Shown: positions 8,457 to 17,148, counted from the stretch's first letter. The stretch: DNA of 64,000 nt from Polaribacter sp. BAL334 (GCF_015767435.1 NZ_JADWOV010000245.1:62001-126000); one strand, 5' to 3'. A program made the numbers and translations. Notes: generated by a model from the sequence alone, not told the origin.

Positions 8457-9977
8457 ATGAACAAGAAAGTAATTTTAATGATTTTGGATGGTTGGGGAAT
8501 CACTCAAGACCCAAAAGTATCTGCAATTTACAATGCAAAAACACCATTTATCAACTCATTATATGACAAATATCCAAATGCGGAATTGAGAACTGATGGA
8601 GAACATGTTGGTTTGCCAGAAGGTCAAATGGGAAATTCGGAAGTGGGTCACATGAATTTAGGCGCAGGAAGAATTGTGTATCAAAATCTGGCAAGAATCA
8701 ACAAAGCTGTTAGAGAAAAAACGTTGGGAGAAGAAAAAGTATTGATTGACACCTTCACTTTTGCCAAAGAAAATAACAAAAATGTACATTTATTAGGATT
8801 GGTTTCTGATGGCGGAATTCATTCACACATCAATCATTTAAAAGGATTGTTGGATGTTGCTAAAGAAAACAATGTTGAAAATGTCTTTTTGCACGCTTTT
8901 ACTGATGGACGTGATTGCGACCCAAAATCGGGCGCATTTTTTATCAATGAAATGCAAGAATACATGCAAAAAACTACAGGAGAATTAGCCACAGTGACAG
9001 GTCGTTATTATGCTATGGATAGAGATAATAGATGGGAACGTGTTCAAAAAGCGTACGATTGTGTTGTCAATGCCATTGGAACAAAAACGACAGATGCTGT
9101 TGCATCCATCAAACAAAATTATGCCAATAATATTACCGATGAATTTTTAGAACCCATCATCATTACTGATGAAAATGGCGTTCCAAAAACTAGCATCAAA
9201 GAGGGAGATGTCGTTATTTTCTTCAATTATAGAACTGATAGAGGAAGAGAATTGACGAATGCTTTGAGTCAGCAAGATTTTCCTGAATTTGGTATGAAAA
9301 AGCTGAATTTATATTTCACTACAATGACGTTGTATGATGATACATTTACAGGAATCAACGTGATTTATAACAATGATAATTTGAAAAATACCTTGGGTGA
9401 AGTGTTGTCAAATGCTGGAAAAAAACAAATCAGAATTGCTGAAACTGAAAAATATCCACACGTAACTTTCTTTTTTTCTGGAGGACAAGAAACCCCTTTT
9501 GAAGGAGAAAAAAGAATTCTTAGAAATTCTCCAAAAGTAGCAACCTATGATTTGAAACCCGAAATGAGCGCGTATGAATTGCGTGATGCTTTGTGTGAAG
9601 ATTTAAAAACGGGTGAAGCTGATTTTGTGTGTTTAAACTTTGCCAATGGAGATATGGTTGGTCATACTGGAATTATGGAAGCTGCCATTAAAGCCTGTGA
9701 AGCTGTAGATATTTGCGCCAAAGATGTGATTGAAACTGGTTTGGCAAATGGCTATTCAACCTTGCTGATTGCCGATCATGGAAATTGCGAAACCATGATG
9801 AATCCTGATGGTTCGCCTCACACTTCTCACACTACAAATCCTGTTCCTTTTATTGTAATTGACAACGAAATCAAATCAGTAAAAAGTGGTGTTTTGGGAG
9901 ATATTGCTCCTACAATTTTAGATTTGATGGGCGTGAAACAACCCGCAGAAATGACTCAAAAATCCTTGTTATCTTGA
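8457..9977 (+). CDS. gpmI: 2,3-bisphosphoglycerate-independent phosphoglycerate mutase
   Basis: This enzyme interconverts 3- and 2-phosphoglycerate in glycolysis using two metal ions. The 506-residue length is standard. Metal-site D11 is in LMILDGWG, the phosphorylated serine is S61 in MGNSEVGHMNLGAG, and the C-terminal metal block is ADHGNCE with a nearby HTSHTTNPVPF. A start at ATG 8457 fits the N-terminus MNKKVILMILDGWG. The 3' end overlaps the next gene by one base (TGATG), indicating translational coupling. Confidence 0.97.
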   Translation: MNKKVILMILDGWGITQDPKVSAIYNAKTPFINSLYDKYPNAELRTDGEHVGLPEGQMGNSEVGHMNLGAGRIVYQNLARINKAVREKTLGEEKVLIDTFTFAKENNKNVHLLGLVSDGGIHSHINHLKGLLDVAKENNVENVFLHAFTDGRDCDPKSGAFFINEMQEYMQKTTGELATVTGRYYAMDRDNRWERVQKAYDCVVNAIGTKTTDAVASIKQNYANNITDEFLEPIIITDENGVPKTSIKEGDVVIFFNYRTDRGRELTNALSQQDFPEFGMKKLNLYFTTMTLYDDTFTGINVIYNNDNLKNTLGEVLSNAGKKQIRIAETEKYPHVTFFFSGGQETPFEGEKRILRNSPKVATYDLKPEMSAYELRDALCEDLKTGEADFVCLNFANGDMVGHTGIMEAAIKACEAVDICAKDVIETGLANGYSTLLIADHGNCETMMNPDGSPHTSHTTNPVPFIVIDNEIKSVKSGVLGDIAPTILDLMGVKQPAEMTQKSLLS

Positions 9978-10582
9978 TGAAAAAAAGTTTTCTTTTAGGA
10001 TGTGTTGTTTGTTTCTTTGGATGTTCAACCAACAAGCCAACTATTGATAAAAAATCAACAGTTGTAACTCCTGTAATTGAAAAAAAAGAGATTATTACAA
10101 GAATTCCTTTTGAAACTATTGTAACTTCAAAAAAAGATGCTGATGGTTATTTGGTAGGCATTTCCAATAGATTTGATTTTCAGGATAGTGCTTACAAAGA
10201 ATGGTTTGATAGTAGGTATCAAGAATATACCACTGACCAACAAGTGGTTAGTGAAATTTCAAAACACATTCACAAACTAACCATCAAAGCATTTATGGGA
10301 ACTTGGTGCGAAGATAGTCAAAGAGAAATGCCAAAATTTTATAAGATTTTAGACCAAACAAAATTTGATGAAAATTACTTTCAACTAATTTGTGTTGACA
10401 GAACAAAAAAGCATGAAAACCTTGAAAAAGACTTGAATATCTTCAGAGTTCCAACAATTATTTTTTATAAAAACGGCAAAGAAATTGGACGATATGTTGA
10501 ATATCCAAGAGAAACTATTGAAAAAGATATCTTAAAAATTGTTTCTGAGCAGCCTTATAAACATTCCTACGAAAAAGATTAA
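9977..10582 (+). CDS. thioredoxin-family lipoprotein
   Basis: The product from ATG 9977 is about 201 residues, starts with a lipoprotein signal (lipobox FFGC, C16) and carries a thioredoxin-like domain from about residue 75. The active-site region reads GTWCEDSQREMPKF, where the second cysteine of CxxC is replaced (C-E-D-S), so a monothiol or disulfide-binding role is more likely than a dithiol reductase. The fold is supported by FRVPTIIFYKNGKEIGRY with the cis-proline region. The gene starts inside the gpmI stop codon and would be translated with it. Confidence 0.8.
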   Translation: MKKSFLLGCVVCFFGCSTNKPTIDKKSTVVTPVIEKKEIITRIPFETIVTSKKDADGYLVGISNRFDFQDSAYKEWFDSRYQEYTTDQQVVSEISKHIHKLTIKAFMGTWCEDSQREMPKFYKILDQTKFDENYFQLICVDRTKKHENLEKDLNIFRVPTIIFYKNGKEIGRYVEYPRETIEKDILKIVSEQPYKHSYEKD

Positions 10583-10607
10583 CACTACCATTTATCAATA
10601 AATATAG

Positions 10608-10615
10608 TAACTTTG
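10608..10615 (+). promoter_or_regulatory. -7 box TAACTTTG before map
   Basis: It matches TAnnTTTG and lies 17 bases before ATG 10633. This supports ATG 10633 (MIVVKTKEEIE) over the in-frame TTG at 10627 and gives a very short 5' leader. Confidence 0.6.
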
Positions 10616-10632
10616 CACTTTATTTTTTGAAA

Positions 10633-11442
10633 ATGATTGTAGTTAAAACCAAAGAAGAAATTGAAATCATGCGCGAAAGTGCATTAGTCGTTTCTAGAAC
10701 TTTAGGAATGTTAGCCAAAGAAGTCAAACCAGGTGTTTCCACTTTATTTTTAGACAAATTGGCTGAAGAATTCATCAGAGAACAAGGTGCAATTCCAGGC
10801 TTTTTGGGTTTGTATGATTTTCCAAATACACTTTGCATGAGTCCAAATTCGCAAGTAGTTCACGGAATTCCCAACAAAGAACCTTTGAAAGAAGGAGATA
10901 TTATTTCTATAGATTGTGGTGCCATCAAAAACGGATTTTATGGTGATCATGCATACACCTTTGCTGTAGGTGAAATTGATGCTGAAACTCAAAAATTATT
11001 AGAAATTACCAAACAAAGTTTATACGTTGGAATCAAAGAATTCAAAGCTGGAAACAGAGTGGGTGATGTTGGTTTTGCGATTCAGAATTTTACTGAAAAA
11101 CATGGTTATGGCGTTGTAAGAGAATTGGTTGGACATGGTTTAGGACGTAAAATGCATGAAGATCCTGAAATGCCCAATTATGGCAAAAAAGGTGTTGGAA
11201 AAAAATTTATAGAAGGCATGACTGTGGCCATTGAACCTATGACAAATATGGGAACTCACAGAATAAAACAGCACAAAGATGGCTGGACAATCACTACTTT
11301 AGACAACAAACCTTCTGCGCATTTTGAACACAATGTGGCTATTGTAAACGGAAAACCTCAACTTCTTTCCACATTTGATTTCATTTATGCAGCCTTAGGA
11401 ATTGCCTCCAATGAAGAAGACGAATTCAGAAAAAAAGACTAA
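10633..11442 (+). CDS. map: type I methionine aminopeptidase
   Basis: This enzyme removes the initiator methionine from nascent proteins in the cytoplasm. The 269-residue protein has the pita-bread metal ligands in order: D94 (SIDCGAI), D105 (YGDHAYTF), the histidine in VGHGLGRKMHEDP, and the glutamate in VAIEPMTN; H77 in VVHGIP completes the active site. There is no N-terminal zinc-finger extension, as expected for bacteria. ATG 10633 is chosen because of the promoter box just upstream. A cupin gene follows by 12 bases. Confidence 0.97.
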   Translation: MIVVKTKEEIEIMRESALVVSRTLGMLAKEVKPGVSTLFLDKLAEEFIREQGAIPGFLGLYDFPNTLCMSPNSQVVHGIPNKEPLKEGDIISIDCGAIKNGFYGDHAYTFAVGEIDAETQKLLEITKQSLYVGIKEFKAGNRVGDVGFAIQNFTEKHGYGVVRELVGHGLGRKMHEDPEMPNYGKKGVGKKFIEGMTVAIEPMTNMGTHRIKQHKDGWTITTLDNKPSAHFEHNVAIVNGKPQLLSTFDFIYAALGIASNEEDEFRKKD

Positions 11443-11454
11443 AATACAATCAAA

Positions 11455-11766
11455 ATGAATATTCTAGAAATCCCACAAAAAGAAATTGTAAAAGGCTATA
11501 AAGGCAGATTTGTGCACATGGAAACTTTTACCCTTGCTTTTTGGGAAGTGGAAGCAGGTGCAGAAATTCCAATTCATTCGCATATTCATGAACAAACCAC
11601 TCAAGTTATTGAAGGTGAATTTGAAATGACGCTTGATGGTGTAACTAAAATCTACAAACCAGGAATGTTAGTTACCATTCCTTCTTTTGTAAAACACGGA
11701 GGAAAAGCAATTACTGCTTGTAAATTGTCAGATGTTTTTTGTCCTGTTAGGGAAGATTATAAATGA
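11455..11766 (+). CDS. cupin-domain protein
   Basis: A single small cupin of 103 residues. The metal-binding cupin motif 1 is IPIHSHIHEQTTQVIEGEFEMTLDG (about 41-65), with three histidines and a glutamate, and motif 2 is IPSFVKHGG. Small cupins of this sort are found as sugar- or metal-binding proteins, so the substrate cannot be named. Its last 11 bases, GATTATAAATG including the stop, are repeated 79 bp downstream in front of the GxxExxY gene. Confidence 0.85.
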   Translation: MNILEIPQKEIVKGYKGRFVHMETFTLAFWEVEAGAEIPIHSHIHEQTTQVIEGEFEMTLDGVTKIYKPGMLVTIPSFVKHGGKAITACKLSDVFCPVREDYK

Positions 11767-11879
11767 TGTTTTTTAGACACAAATTTCACGAATTTCAAAA
11801 AAAAATAGTTTGGTCTTTTGACTAATTTGAAAGGATTATAAATGTTTTTTTAGACACAAATTTCACTAATTTCACAAAA
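11755..11879. repeat. tandem direct repeat containing the cupin gene tail
   Basis: About 43-45 bp at 11755-11797 (GATTATAAATG, T-run, then TAGACACAAATTTCAC) recur at 11834-11876 with a small indel and one substitution. The first copy includes the final codons of the cupin gene. The second copy contains the left inverted repeat of the GxxExxY unit. Confidence 0.7.
11851..11879. repeat. left 29-bp inverted repeat of the GxxExxY unit
   Basis: It begins TAGACACAAATTTCACTAAT and ends seven bases before the GxxExxY start codon. It is complementary to 12254-12282 at 28 of 29 positions. Confidence 0.85.
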
Positions 11880-11886
11880 ATGAAAT

Positions 11887-12261
11887 ATGGATTCTTTACT
11901 ATATAAGCAGGAAAGTTATAGCATTATTGGAGCTTGTATGGAAGTTTATAATGAATTAGGAAAAGGTTTTTCAGAAAATATTTATGGTGATGCTTTAGAA
12001 ATTGAATTGATAAATACTGGTATTCCTTACAAAAGAGAGGTTAAATTTCATATTACTTATAAAGGAGATGTATTACCTCATTTTTACGTTGCTGATTTTA
12101 TAATTGACAATAAAATAGTTTTAGAGATTAAAGCAATAGAAATGCTAACTAAAAGTCATGTAAAACAAACACTCAATTATTTAGCTGCTACAAAATTAAA
12201 ATTAGGCATTTTAGTGAATTTTGGAGAAGATAGTTTAACCCACAAACGCATAGTTTTGTGA
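11887..12261 (+). CDS. GxxExxY family protein (PDDEXK_3, predicted nuclease fold)
   Basis: The 124-residue protein carries the family signature G27-x-x-E30-x-x-Y33 (GKGFSENIY). A PD-(D/E)xK-type core follows, with D70 (VADFII) and E80-I-K82 (VLEIKA), then the LNYLAATKLKLGILVNFG block. Length is that of a complete member. The family is predicted to have a restriction-endonuclease-like fold but has no established function. The gene fills the space between two nearly perfect 29-bp inverted repeats, the right one overlapping its stop codon. It sits between unrelated housekeeping genes, which suggests mobility. Confidence 0.9.
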   Translation: MDSLLYKQESYSIIGACMEVYNELGKGFSENIYGDALEIELINTGIPYKREVKFHITYKGDVLPHFYVADFIIDNKIVLEIKAIEMLTKSHVKQTLNYLAATKLKLGILVNFGEDSLTHKRIVL

Positions 12262-12282
12262 AATTAGTGAAATTCGTGTCTA
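12254..12282. repeat. right 29-bp inverted repeat of the GxxExxY unit
   Basis: It is the complement of 11851-11879 with one mismatch (C for T near AATTCGTG). The first eight bases are the last codons and stop of the GxxExxY gene (TTTTGTGA). Confidence 0.85.
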
Positions 12283-12321
12283 TCTTTAAAAATTAAAAAA
12301 ATACTTTAATCAATAATCTTT

Positions 12322-12344
12322 TATTTTTGTGTAATTCGTGTCTA
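12322..12344 (+). promoter_or_regulatory. third inverted-repeat copy, supplying -7 box and GTG start
   Basis: TTTTTGTGTAATTCGTGTCT at 12324-12343 is a shortened copy of the right repeat. It contains a -7 box TATTTTTG (12322-12329) and, nine bases later, the GTG used as the start of the methyltransferase. An in-frame TAA at 12332-12334 rules out an earlier start. Confidence 0.55.
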
Positions 12345-13105
12345 TATTCAAATCCATTTTAAACACCGTCCCAAGACCATGGCTCATCAAAATGAGTTAT
12401 TTGGTGCGTCCAATGATTGCTTTTTATTTGAAAGGAAATAAATTTACGGATCCAATTGACGGAAAAAGTTTTCGAAAATTTTTACCTTACGGTTATGGAA
12501 AACAGCGTGAAAATGCCCTTTCACCATCCACTTTATCCTTAGAAAGACACAGATTAATGTGGCTTTATTTACAGAATGAAACCGATTTTTTTTCATCTGA
12601 CAAAAAATTGAAAACTTTGCACATTGCTCCTGAACAATGTTTTTTAACGTTGTTTAAAAAACAACAAAATTTAGAGTATATCACTTCAGATTTAGAATCG
12701 CCCATTGCAGATGTAAAAGCGGATATTTGCAATCTTCCTTTTGAAGACAATTCGTTTGATGTCATTTTTTGTAATCATGTTTTAGAGCACATTCCTGATG
12801 ATACAAAAGCAATGCAAGAATTGTTTCGAGTGCTAAAAAAAGGCGGTTTTGGCATTTTTCAAATTCCTCAAGATATTTCAAGAGAAAAAACTTTTGAAGA
12901 CAATTCAATTACCGATAAAAAAGAACGTTCCAGAATTTTTGGGCAATATGATCATGTCAGAATTTATGGAAAAGATTATTTTGACAAACTCCGTTCTGTT
13001 GGATTTTCTGTTCAAGAAATTGACTACACAAAAAAAATCGCTCCAGAAAAAGTGGAACGATTTTGCTTGATGAAAGGCGAAATATTGCCTGTTTGTTTTA
13101 AGTAA
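12338..13105 (+). CDS. class I SAM-dependent methyltransferase
   Basis: The 255-residue protein has a Methyltransf_11-type core: LKTLHIAPEQ (motif I region), then DLESPIADVKADICNLPF and FDVIFCNHVLEHIPDD (motifs II-III), and RVLKKGGFGIFQIPQD. The substrate is unknown. The N-terminal LNTVPRPWLIK block resembles the N-terminus of homologues and lies upstream of the first ATG (12392), so GTG 12338 is preferred. That start lies in a repeat copy, so the present start region was probably formed by repeat insertion. Convergent with the next gene, 4 bases apart. Confidence 0.82.
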   Translation: MSIFKSILNTVPRPWLIKMSYLVRPMIAFYLKGNKFTDPIDGKSFRKFLPYGYGKQRENALSPSTLSLERHRLMWLYLQNETDFFSSDKKLKTLHIAPEQCFLTLFKKQQNLEYITSDLESPIADVKADICNLPFEDNSFDVIFCNHVLEHIPDDTKAMQELFRVLKKGGFGIFQIPQDISREKTFEDNSITDKKERSRIFGQYDHVRIYGKDYFDKLRSVGFSVQEIDYTKKIAPEKVERFCLMKGEILPVCFK

Positions 13106-13109
13106 GAAG

Positions 13110-14387
13110 TTATTTTTGAGAGTATTTCTCAATAAAATCAGTCATTTTCTCTAGCTTTTCATTTCCAAGAATAATCAAATCATCCCTTTTCAATTGATAA
13201 GCTCCCGTATTTAATTTTACGATTTTTGATTTTCCATTATAGGAATCCGTTTGATTTTCAGCCTCAATCAACCCTCCTTTTTGGTCTATCCAATAATTCT
13301 GACCGTCTTTAATTGCTTGAGCATTGTCATTGTGAAAAGCTCCAATAAAATCAAAATCTGATTTTGTTCTTGAAAAACGACCATCAATGGAGTGCAAAAA
13401 TCCTTCTAAATTATACCCTTCTTTTGCATAGATTGGATGAATTCCTCCTCCTAAATGGCCTCCAAAATAATACCACTCTTTTCCGATTTTTACCTCTCCA
13501 TCATCATTAAATTTATCAATAAAATCAGCTTTTTTAAGATTTTTCAACACGATTTCTTTATCAGAAATTTTTAAGATTTTTCTTTCAATTAAATCAAATA
13601 CGAAAGCTTCATTTGCGTTATTTGGGTAAGTAACCAATTTCCCATTGGCTCTTGGAAACATCACAACTCCATAATTTGTGGAAAGCATGTTAAAATCTGA
13701 AACATTGGGAATTAAAAACCCTGAGTTGTCTGTAGAATTGTAACAATATAATTTGGTTGGATTTTCAATCGCGTTTTTGAGAATAAAAAAGCCATCAAAA
13801 CTAACTACATCTTTATATTCGTCCGCCTCAATCAGAATTTTTCCAACATCATTGATGAGTCCAAAAAAATCTTTTTTCTTAAATAAGGCAATATTATTTG
13901 AATTGAAATTATAAATCGTATCCACTTTTATTGAGAGCAGCTCTGCTTTCTTTATCCAAATGGCTTTTAAAGAATCTATTTTTCTATATTCTTTCTCTTT
14001 TCGGATTTTTTCTTCTTCTATTCTTTTTTTCTCAATTTGTATTTTTTCTAAGAATTCGTTTATATCAACAGAAAGTGTCAACATTTCAGTATATTCTTCA
14101 CTTTTTTTATTTTTGACCAAATTAAAATAATACCCGGAATATTTTTTGGCTTCTTCATAAATTTTTAGCTCATAATATATGAAGGTTCCAAGTCTTGCAA
14201 CTTCTGGAGTGTTGATAGAATCCATATATTTCATGGCCTTTTCAAAATGATTTTTGGCAATTTCTACATCAAAATTATTCAGACTTTCGTTGGCTCTTTT
14301 TATATAAACCCCAGCAATTTCTATATTTGATTGCGCATTTGATTGCAGAAAACTAAGAAGGCATAAAAGGAAAATTAACTTTTTCAT
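13110..14387 (-). CDS. hypothetical secreted protein with WG-like repeats
   Basis: From ATG 14387 the product is 425 residues with a signal peptide (MKKLIFLLCLLSFLQSNAQ). A helical region resembling TPR/coiled coil (about 25-150, KKRIEEEKIRKEKEYRKID) is followed by beta-type segments such as KDFFGLINDVGKILIEADEY that resemble WG repeats. Function is unknown; a periplasmic or surface location is likely. A further in-frame start upstream at 14435 would hide the signal peptide and is rejected. Confidence 0.65.
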   Translation of the reverse strand: MKKLIFLLCLLSFLQSNAQSNIEIAGVYIKRANESLNNFDVEIAKNHFEKAMKYMDSINTPEVARLGTFIYYELKIYEEAKKYSGYYFNLVKNKKSEEYTEMLTLSVDINEFLEKIQIEKKRIEEEKIRKEKEYRKIDSLKAIWIKKAELLSIKVDTIYNFNSNNIALFKKKDFFGLINDVGKILIEADEYKDVVSFDGFFILKNAIENPTKLYCYNSTDNSGFLIPNVSDFNMLSTNYGVVMFPRANGKLVTYPNNANEAFVFDLIERKILKISDKEIVLKNLKKADFIDKFNDDGEVKIGKEWYYFGGHLGGGIHPIYAKEGYNLEGFLHSIDGRFSRTKSDFDFIGAFHNDNAQAIKDGQNYWIDQKGGLIEAENQTDSYNGKSKIVKLNTGAYQLKRDDLIILGNEKLEKMTDFIEKYSQK

Positions 14388-14451
14388 GATGATTATTTTT
14401 TTAATTTTTAGCAATTTATAAAAAATGTAAAACAACTAAAATCAAAATTAT

Positions 14452-15444
14452 TTAATTTTTAGTAAATGTATCAAAAACTTGCACATTTTTAGCATCATCA
14501 CTATAAATGAGAATTACTTTGACATGCGTATTCTTTTCTAAAAATAGTTTGGCTTCTTCAAAACCCATAGCCATAAAAGCAGTAGCATACGCATCAGCAT
14601 CTGCACAATCTGATTTTACAAATACAGAAGCACTTAACAAATTACTTTCTGTTGCCAAACCCGTTTTTGGATTGATGGTATGAACATACTTTTTTCCGTC
14701 ATCAGTTACTCTAAATTTCCTGTAATTTCCTGAAGTTGCCATTGAAATATCAGCAAGTTTTAAAATTGTAAATCCATTTTCATCTTGAGCATTTGATGGA
14801 TTTACGATTTGAATTACCCAAGGTTTGTTGTCTTTTTTGGTGCCTTTGGTTCTGATTTCTCCACCAATTTCAATCAAATAATTATCCATTTTTTTTGAAT
14901 CAAAAAAACGGGCTACAATATCAATGGCAAAACCTTTCGCAATGGAATTGAAATCCAAGTAAACAGCAGGATTATCCTTGATGATTTTTCTATTTTGTAG
15001 CGATATTTTTTCGAAACCAACGGATGTCATTAGTTGATTGACAATAGAATCTGAAAGATTTACGTGACTTTTTTCAGGACCAAATCCATAAGCATTGACC
15101 AAATTCCCAACAGTGGGATCAAAAAAACCATCAGTCTCTTGATGAATTCTTTTTGATTTTTCAAAAACTTCTACAAAAAAATCATCCACTACAATTGAGG
15201 TATCTCCATCATTTATTTTACTAATATCCGAAGTTGGAATATAGGTTGATAATGATTGATTAAACGCTAAAAATAAACTGTCAAGTGATTTTTGATAGTT
15301 TTTTGATGCATTTAAATAGGTAATTCTGTATGTTGTGCCAAAAACTTCCCCTTGTAAAACGAAGTCTTGTTTTTCAACTTTTGAATTACAGCCTGAAAAA
15401 AATGCTAAAAAAACAATAATTATGATAGTAATTTTTGATTTCAT
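14452..15444 (-). CDS. apbE: FAD:protein FMN transferase (ApbE lipoprotein)
   Basis: ApbE covalently attaches FMN to threonines of redox proteins such as NqrB/NqrC or RnfG in the periplasm. From ATG 15444 the product is 330 residues, with a lipobox FFSGC (C19), GEVFGTTYRITY near the N-terminus, DFNSIAKGFAIDIVARFF, NYLIEIGGEIRTKG, MATSGNYRKF and the HTINPKTGL block. All are hallmarks of the family. An Nqr complex is not in this window. Divergent from the OmpA lipoprotein gene. Confidence 0.95.
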   Translation of the reverse strand: MKSKITIIIIVFLAFFSGCNSKVEKQDFVLQGEVFGTTYRITYLNASKNYQKSLDSLFLAFNQSLSTYIPTSDISKINDGDTSIVVDDFFVEVFEKSKRIHQETDGFFDPTVGNLVNAYGFGPEKSHVNLSDSIVNQLMTSVGFEKISLQNRKIIKDNPAVYLDFNSIAKGFAIDIVARFFDSKKMDNYLIEIGGEIRTKGTKKDNKPWVIQIVNPSNAQDENGFTILKLADISMATSGNYRKFRVTDDGKKYVHTINPKTGLATESNLLSASVFVKSDCADADAYATAFMAMGFEEAKLFLEKNTHVKVILIYSDDAKNVQVFDTFTKN

Positions 15445-15528
15445 GAAAAAGACGATATTTACAACAAAAATAGTGTTTAAAATTTTCATAAAATAAAGAA
15501 TAAACACCTATTTATAGCGAGTTTTTGT

Positions 15529-15536
15529 TAAATTTG
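15529..15536 (+). promoter_or_regulatory. -7 box TAAATTTG before the OmpA-family gene
   Basis: It matches TAnnTTTG and is 25 bases before ATG 15561. Confidence 0.5.
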
Positions 15537-15560
15537 CATACTGAATTTAATATGTAAATC

Positions 15561-16406
15561 ATGAAAAAAATCATTATCGTATTCGTAACTGCTATTCTTG
15601 TTAGCTCTTGCGTAACAAAAAAAGAATTTGTTGAATTGCAAGCTAAACATGACAAAGCTCAAACTGAGTTGGTTGATGTAAAAGCAAATTTACAAAAGTG
15701 TTTGATTGAAAAAGAAAAAGAAGATTCAAAAATGTTTGCTTTGACTGAGCAAGTAAAATATCTTCAAGAAGATAAAAAAACGGCTTTAAAACAAGTTGAA
15801 AACTTGACTGTTTTAACGCAATCTTCTTCAGATAATATTAAAAATGTAATTTCTCAATTGAGTGAAAAAGACAAATATATCAATGGAATCAGAAAAGCAA
15901 TGACTGCAAAAGATTCTTTGAATTTAGCGATTAAATATCACTTAACTAAGAATTTAACGGATGGAATTCAAGACAAAGACATTGAAGTAAACGTTGAAAA
16001 AACGGTGGTAATGATTTCTATTTCTGACAAATTTTTATTCAAAAGTGGAAGCTACAACATTTCTGAAACTGCTTACACTGTGTTAGAAAAAATCGCCAAA
16101 GTAATCAATGATCAACCTAAAATGGAAGTGATGATTGAAGGTCATACTGATTCAACGCCAATGAAAAAAGATTTGATTCAAGACAACTGGGATTTATCAG
16201 TATTGAGAGCTACTTCAATCACAAGAATTTTACAAACAAAATATAGCGTAAAACCTGAGAGATTAATTGCTGCTGGAAGAAGTGAATACATTCCATTAGC
16301 GCCAAATGATACCGCTGAAAACAAAGCTAAAAACAGAAGAACAAAAATTATTATCATGCCTAAATTAGACCAATTTTTCAGTCTATTAGAGCAAGATGGA
16401 AAATAA
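15561..16406 (+). CDS. OmpA-family peptidoglycan-binding lipoprotein
   Basis: The 281-residue protein has a lipoprotein signal (lipobox VSSC, C17), a coiled coil of about 100 residues (ELQAKHDKAQTELVDVKANL region), and a C-terminal OmpA domain (about 160-270) with the IEGHTDSTPM and NRRTKIIIMP signatures. It should anchor the outer membrane to peptidoglycan. It is a single-gene unit: it has its own -7 box and is followed by a strong terminator hairpin. Confidence 0.93.
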   Translation: MKKIIIVFVTAILVSSCVTKKEFVELQAKHDKAQTELVDVKANLQKCLIEKEKEDSKMFALTEQVKYLQEDKKTALKQVENLTVLTQSSSDNIKNVISQLSEKDKYINGIRKAMTAKDSLNLAIKYHLTKNLTDGIQDKDIEVNVEKTVVMISISDKFLFKSGSYNISETAYTVLEKIAKVINDQPKMEVMIEGHTDSTPMKKDLIQDNWDLSVLRATSITRILQTKYSVKPERLIAAGRSEYIPLAPNDTAENKAKNRRTKIIIMPKLDQFFSLLEQDGK

Positions 16407-16426
16407 TTTTTAATCCATTTTACCTT

Positions 16427-16457
16427 AAAAAACCATCTGAAATTCAGATGGTTTTTT
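16427..16457 (+). terminator. Rho-independent terminator after the OmpA-family gene
   Basis: The stem is AAAAAACCATCTGA with TCAGATGGTTTTTT, separated by a very short AAT-type loop and followed by the T-run. It lies 20 bases after the OmpA stop codon. Confidence 0.85.
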
Positions 16458-16525
16458 TATGGAATTGATTTTATCAAAATTAAATTAAAAATTATGCTGT
16501 TAAAAAAGTAAAAATAGTTACATTT

Positions 16526-16533
16526 ATTTTTGA
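16526..16533 (+). promoter_or_regulatory. -7 box TATTTTTG before the TMEM175 gene
   Basis: It matches TAnnTTTG and overlaps the alternative start at 16530, which supports the ATG at 16563. Confidence 0.5.
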
Positions 16534-16562
16534 ATAATACCTTCAAAATCAATTTAATTTAT

Positions 16563-17132
16563 ATGCAAAAAGGTCGTGTTGAAGCTTTTAGTGACGGGGT
16601 TTTAGCCATTATCATTACCATTATGGTATTGGAAATTAAAGTGCCTCATGGAGACAACTTTACTGATTTGATTCCATTAATTCCCGTAATTTTAAGTTAT
16701 GTATTGAGCTTTATTTATATCGGAATTTACTGGAACAATCATCATCATATGATGCAAACTGTAAAAACCGTCAAAGGCACTATTCTTTGGGCGAATCTTC
16801 ACTTGCTTTTTTGGCTTTCCTTAATACCTTTTGTGACAAGTTGGATGGGCGAACATCATTTTAGTTCAAAACCTATGGCACTGTACGGTTTTGTATTACT
16901 GATGGCAGCAATGGCTTATTTTATGTTGCAAAACGAAATTATCAAAAGTCAAGGAGAAAATTCTATTTTAGCGAAAGCTGTAGGAAAAGATTTTAAAGGA
17001 AAAATATCTCCGATTTTATATTTAATTGGAATTGGTCTTAGTTTTGTTCATTCTTGGTTGGGAGGTGCCATCTTTATTTTAGTCGCTTTTATTTGGCTTA
17101 TTCCTGACAAAAGAATAGAAAAAAGTTTGTAA
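16563..17132 (+). CDS. TMEM175-family (DUF1211) potassium channel
   Basis: From ATG 16563 the protein has 189 residues and about six transmembrane segments. The first helix carries the diagnostic RxxxFSDGVxAI motif (GRVEAFSDGVLAIIITIMVLEI), which forms the pore-lining helix in bacterial TMEM175 channels. A second block, YWNNHHHMM, is also typical. Bacterial members are tetrameric and K+-conducting; selectivity here is inferred. Single gene, convergent with the next. Confidence 0.9.
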   Translation: MQKGRVEAFSDGVLAIIITIMVLEIKVPHGDNFTDLIPLIPVILSYVLSFIYIGIYWNNHHHMMQTVKTVKGTILWANLHLLFWLSLIPFVTSWMGEHHFSSKPMALYGFVLLMAAMAYFMLQNEIIKSQGENSILAKAVGKDFKGKISPILYLIGIGLSFVHSWLGGAIFILVAFIWLIPDKRIEKSL

Positions 17133-17148
17133 AAAGACTAGCCTTTTA

